From Beta vulgaris subsp. vulgaris (lineage: Eukaryota; Streptophyta; Magnoliopsida; Caryophyllales; Amaranthaceae), in contig NC_079209.1 of the NCBI RefSeq assembly GCF_026745355.1, positions 51,009,585 to 51,073,584 of the forward strand: 64,000 bases of DNA. Direction: 5' to 3'. Below the pieces are notes generated by a model, which saw only the letters and a program-made list of their open reading frames with translations, made no database searches and was not told the DNA's origin. Both the position numbers and the translations under genes were made by a program. Below are positions 61,597-64,000 of this stretch, one piece after another (the first letter of the stretch is position 1; each line of letters begins with the position of its first letter).

Positions 61597-61632
61597 TTCT
61601 TGTTCTTCCGATGATTCTCACTCAATTTTATT

Positions 61633-62494
61633 CTGCAAGACAAATTCAAACATTAATCTCAACAGAAAATAATATTTAAAATAAATTTATTAAAAATATT
61701 AACAAATTTTTAGGAGGATTAAATGATCAATGATCACTACAGAAAACATTATTTTAAAATTATATTCCTTAGTCAAACTTAAACCCAAAAAGTACTTAGC
61801 AAAAACCAATCAAATTGAAGGAAAAATAAAAAAAGATTTTTTCTTTGTAAAAGTTTTACTAATTCTTTAGTAGTTGGGTTTATCTAAAACTCTCATTTTT
61901 CGCAAAACCCACCAAATTAAACAATCAATGGCCGACAAAAGGTTGGATAAACAGAACTTCAGTACTCTTATTTCACTATGATCAACTGAGAAATAAGAAA
62001 AAAAATAAAAAATATTTGATTAAATTATTAAAGATGAAAACTTTGAAGAAATTTAAGAACTTTACATGATGAAAAATACAAAGATAGAAACTTTACCAAA
62101 AAGGGTAGATAAAATGGTGGAAAATAAGAATAAGGGTGATCTTTTAATGGTGTTGCATGTGTTTTTATAAGCAAAAATGAGTGAGATTAATTCATAGATT
62201 TTAACGTCAAAAAAAAGCTCTGAAATTTTTGGGTACTTTTTCATTTCCAAGACAAAATTTTCATTATTATTATTAATTTATTATCTGTGAAAGCTGAACT
62301 TATAACTGACTCACTGAGTTACTCACTGATTAGTAACTCAGCAAAGTGGAAGCCATGCAATGGTCAGAGACTCATTTTTTCAAGCAGAAAAACAGGGGAA
62401 GTTTTAGAGAAACAAAGTGGTTTTAAGTTATTAAAGAAAATAAAATGCATTATAACAAAAATAAAATAAAATAAAATAAAATGAAAAAACTAAC
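61633..62494 (-). other. 5' leader intron of sucrose synthase
   Basis: On the minus strand a donor TCTCTG|GTTAG at 62495/62494 and an acceptor TCTTGCAG at 61633 frame an 862-bp intron between the TATA box and the start codon. Leader introns are well known for SUS1 genes of many plants and often raise expression. An AAAAT repeat (62454-62482) lies just inside the donor. Confidence 0.65.
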
Positions 62495-62565
62495 CAGAGA
62501 AATGTAAATGTATGAAGAAAGTAGAGAGGAAAAGAATGTCTTTAAGAAAATGGGGTTTATGGAGA

Positions 62566-62574
62566 ATTTATAGA
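62566..62574 (-). promoter_or_regulatory. TATA box of sucrose synthase
   Basis: CTATAAATT on the minus strand, about 70-80 bp before the proposed leader-intron donor, giving a first noncoding exon of roughly 45 bp with pyrimidine-rich sequence. Confidence 0.6.
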
Positions 62575-62758
62575 GGAGTATCAACTATCAAGTATCAACC
62601 CATGAGGTGAGGGTCGCTTGTTTCCCAAGCAAAAAATAAAGGAAAAAGACATATAGGCTTCTGTGTCACCAAACAACATTATAGGGGGAGTAGGTTAAGA
62701 ATTAAGATCATCTAAGAGTACATTAATACCATCACATAAATGTATTTAGTCATGTAAT

Positions 62759-62775
62759 CAGATAATATATGATGT
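62759..62775. repeat. SINE target duplication, left copy
   Basis: CAGATAATATATGATGT, identical to 62875-62891. Confidence 0.92.
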
Positions 62776-62874
62776 GTTAAGAATGTTTTGGCCGAGTGGT
62801 CAAGATTGATGCGTTATGAATGTTAGGTCACATGTTCGAATCTCTCTTCTTCATGGCTTATATGGATAAAAAAA
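62776..62874 (+). mobile_element. Short tRNA-derived SINE (99 bp)
   Basis: It has an A box, TTGGCCGAGTGGTCAAG, and a B box, ATGTTCGAATCTC, about 35 bp on, then a short body ending in an A-rich tail. An exact 17-bp duplication flanks it. Body and tail differ from the SINE at 16256, so it is a separate family. Confidence 0.92.
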
Positions 62875-62891
62875 CAGATAATATATGATGT
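62875..62891. repeat. SINE target duplication, right copy
   Basis: Identical to 62759-62775. Confidence 0.92.
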
Positions 62892-64000
62892 AGTACTAAT
62901 AAATTATAAAAATAAACTTATCTATTTAGTGTGTATATAGTCTTATCCCTAAAAATAGATATTAATGATTAATGAGTCAAATTTAAAAAGTATTTTATTT
63001 CAAGTGAGTAGCTTGTTTGATGTTAGATCTAGCAATCTTCGTAAACTACTAGTACTATCATACTATGTAGTCTTTACAATAATTTGGTATGTAAAATAAT
63101 TATGTTAGTTAAATGAACCACAAATCAAGTTGTTATTGGTGGATACGATAAATGGTCTTATATATTGGACTAGATTTTTATGGGCTTCTCAGCGTTGAGA
63201 AGCCAAAGAAATTTTAAAGTGGGATTTTGATCGGTAGTAATTAGCAAAATATCACCCTTTTTATATCTTCATCCTTAAAGAGTTTATAGTAAGATTTCGA
63301 TCTGTTCAAGAATAAGTTTTTCACCGATAGAACAAAATTTAATGTTATACAAATCTATCAAAAATTGTTAGTTGTTAACTTGTTACTACTACATTGTCTT
63401 GATTATGTATAAAATGACCTATGCATACAATTGTATTAACATTATTCTTAGTTTTTTTATAGAACTTCATTCAAAAATTCTAATAAATGTTTATCGAATA
63501 GTATAGAACCATAATAGTATACAACTATGATAGTATAGAACCATTTGGACCCTACTAGTAAGGTGCTATTGATTCCACTTTGATGGTTATTATTTATGAA
63601 ATCTTATAATAGTCCACATCATATAAAAATACTCATATATATACAATTCCATAATGGTTTGTGGATTTGATTAGTATCATAAAGCATGGAAAAAGGAGAA
63701 TTTGATATGAATTTTGTCCACCCAATCAAGTGAAAAAGAATAGAAAAAGTTCCTAGAAAAAAAGAATAAAATAAAGCACTCTAGAAATATTTTTTAAAAG
63801 ATCTACAGGATTCCAAATTTCCGATTTGAGGCATTGAATTTGAATGAAGAAAAGGTAGAAGTATCTTATTTTCTAAAAGAAAAAGGTTTTAGTAATTTGT
63901 TATTGCAAATGAGCCACAAGTGCGGAGATGTGAATCAATCCCAGGATTATCTGAAATCGAAAAGGAAGCTCTAATCCAATTTGATTGGGCCTGTTTGTTA
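62892..64000. other. AT-rich intergenic end of the window
   Basis: No gene or transposon end is recognised. A 9-bp inverted repeat with a 4-base loop, GGCTTCTCA-GCGT-TGAGAAGCC, is at 63183-63204. Confidence 0.4.

Noticed and set aside
63183..63204. Perfect 9-bp hairpin with 4-base loop
   Set aside because: Resembles a bacterial terminator but has no meaning of that kind in plant nuclear DNA; likely chance.

Overview
This window is nuclear DNA of a flowering plant, almost certainly a eudicot. It has spliced genes with GT-AG introns, AT-rich intergenic DNA, and plant-type transposons: Ty1/copia, L1-type LINE, Stowaway, Mutator- and hAT-type MITEs, and tRNA-derived SINEs. I cannot name the species. 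The gene content (sucrose synthase, group-2 pectin methylesterase, SAUR, and a chloroplast-type hydrolase/CPBP fusion) is general to eudicots.

Layout. Positions 1-36.5 kb are gene-poor and transposon-rich. A decayed copia fragment (+) is cut at 1161 by the LTR of a second decayed copia element (-; 1161 to about 6310). AT-rich DNA with two Stowaway MITEs follows, then the only intact gene of this half, a one-exon SAUR (11595-11987, -). Next come a long foldback, a Mutator-type MITE with ~9-bp target duplication (15141-15800), a SINE with an 18-bp duplication (16256-16423), two copies of a dispersed repeat (17279 and 25201), a probable Ty3/gypsy LTR, a hAT MITE with a perfect 8-bp duplication (20054-20658), another copia fragment and a retroposon (24429-25022, -). 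A dead L1-type LINE occupies roughly 28.5-36.46 kb. Its ORF1 region was later hit by a 1,346-bp palindromic Mutator-type MITE, a 619-bp retroposon and a 24-bp poly(A)-only insertion, each with target duplications.

Positions 36.7-62.6 kb form a gene island. A 12-exon gene (36761-52976, +) encodes about 1,775 aa: a predicted plastid alpha/beta-hydrolase domain joined by a long acidic linker to a C-terminal CPBP (CAAX-protease-like) membrane domain. Both domains appear to lack key catalytic residues. Tail-to-tail with it lies a two-exon pectinesterase with a pro-region (53560-56060, -; 598 aa). Upstream on the same strand is an 11-coding-exon sucrose synthase (57065-61596, -; 805 aa) with a 5' leader intron and a TATA box near 62570. 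A second SINE with a 17-bp duplication is at 62776-62874.

Sucrose synthase supplies UDP-glucose for wall polymers and pectinesterase modifies wall pectin, but nothing here shows co-regulation; plant neighbours are usually independent. Exon joins were chosen by splice consensus and reading-frame continuity. Boundaries of decayed transposons are approximate unless a target duplication is stated.
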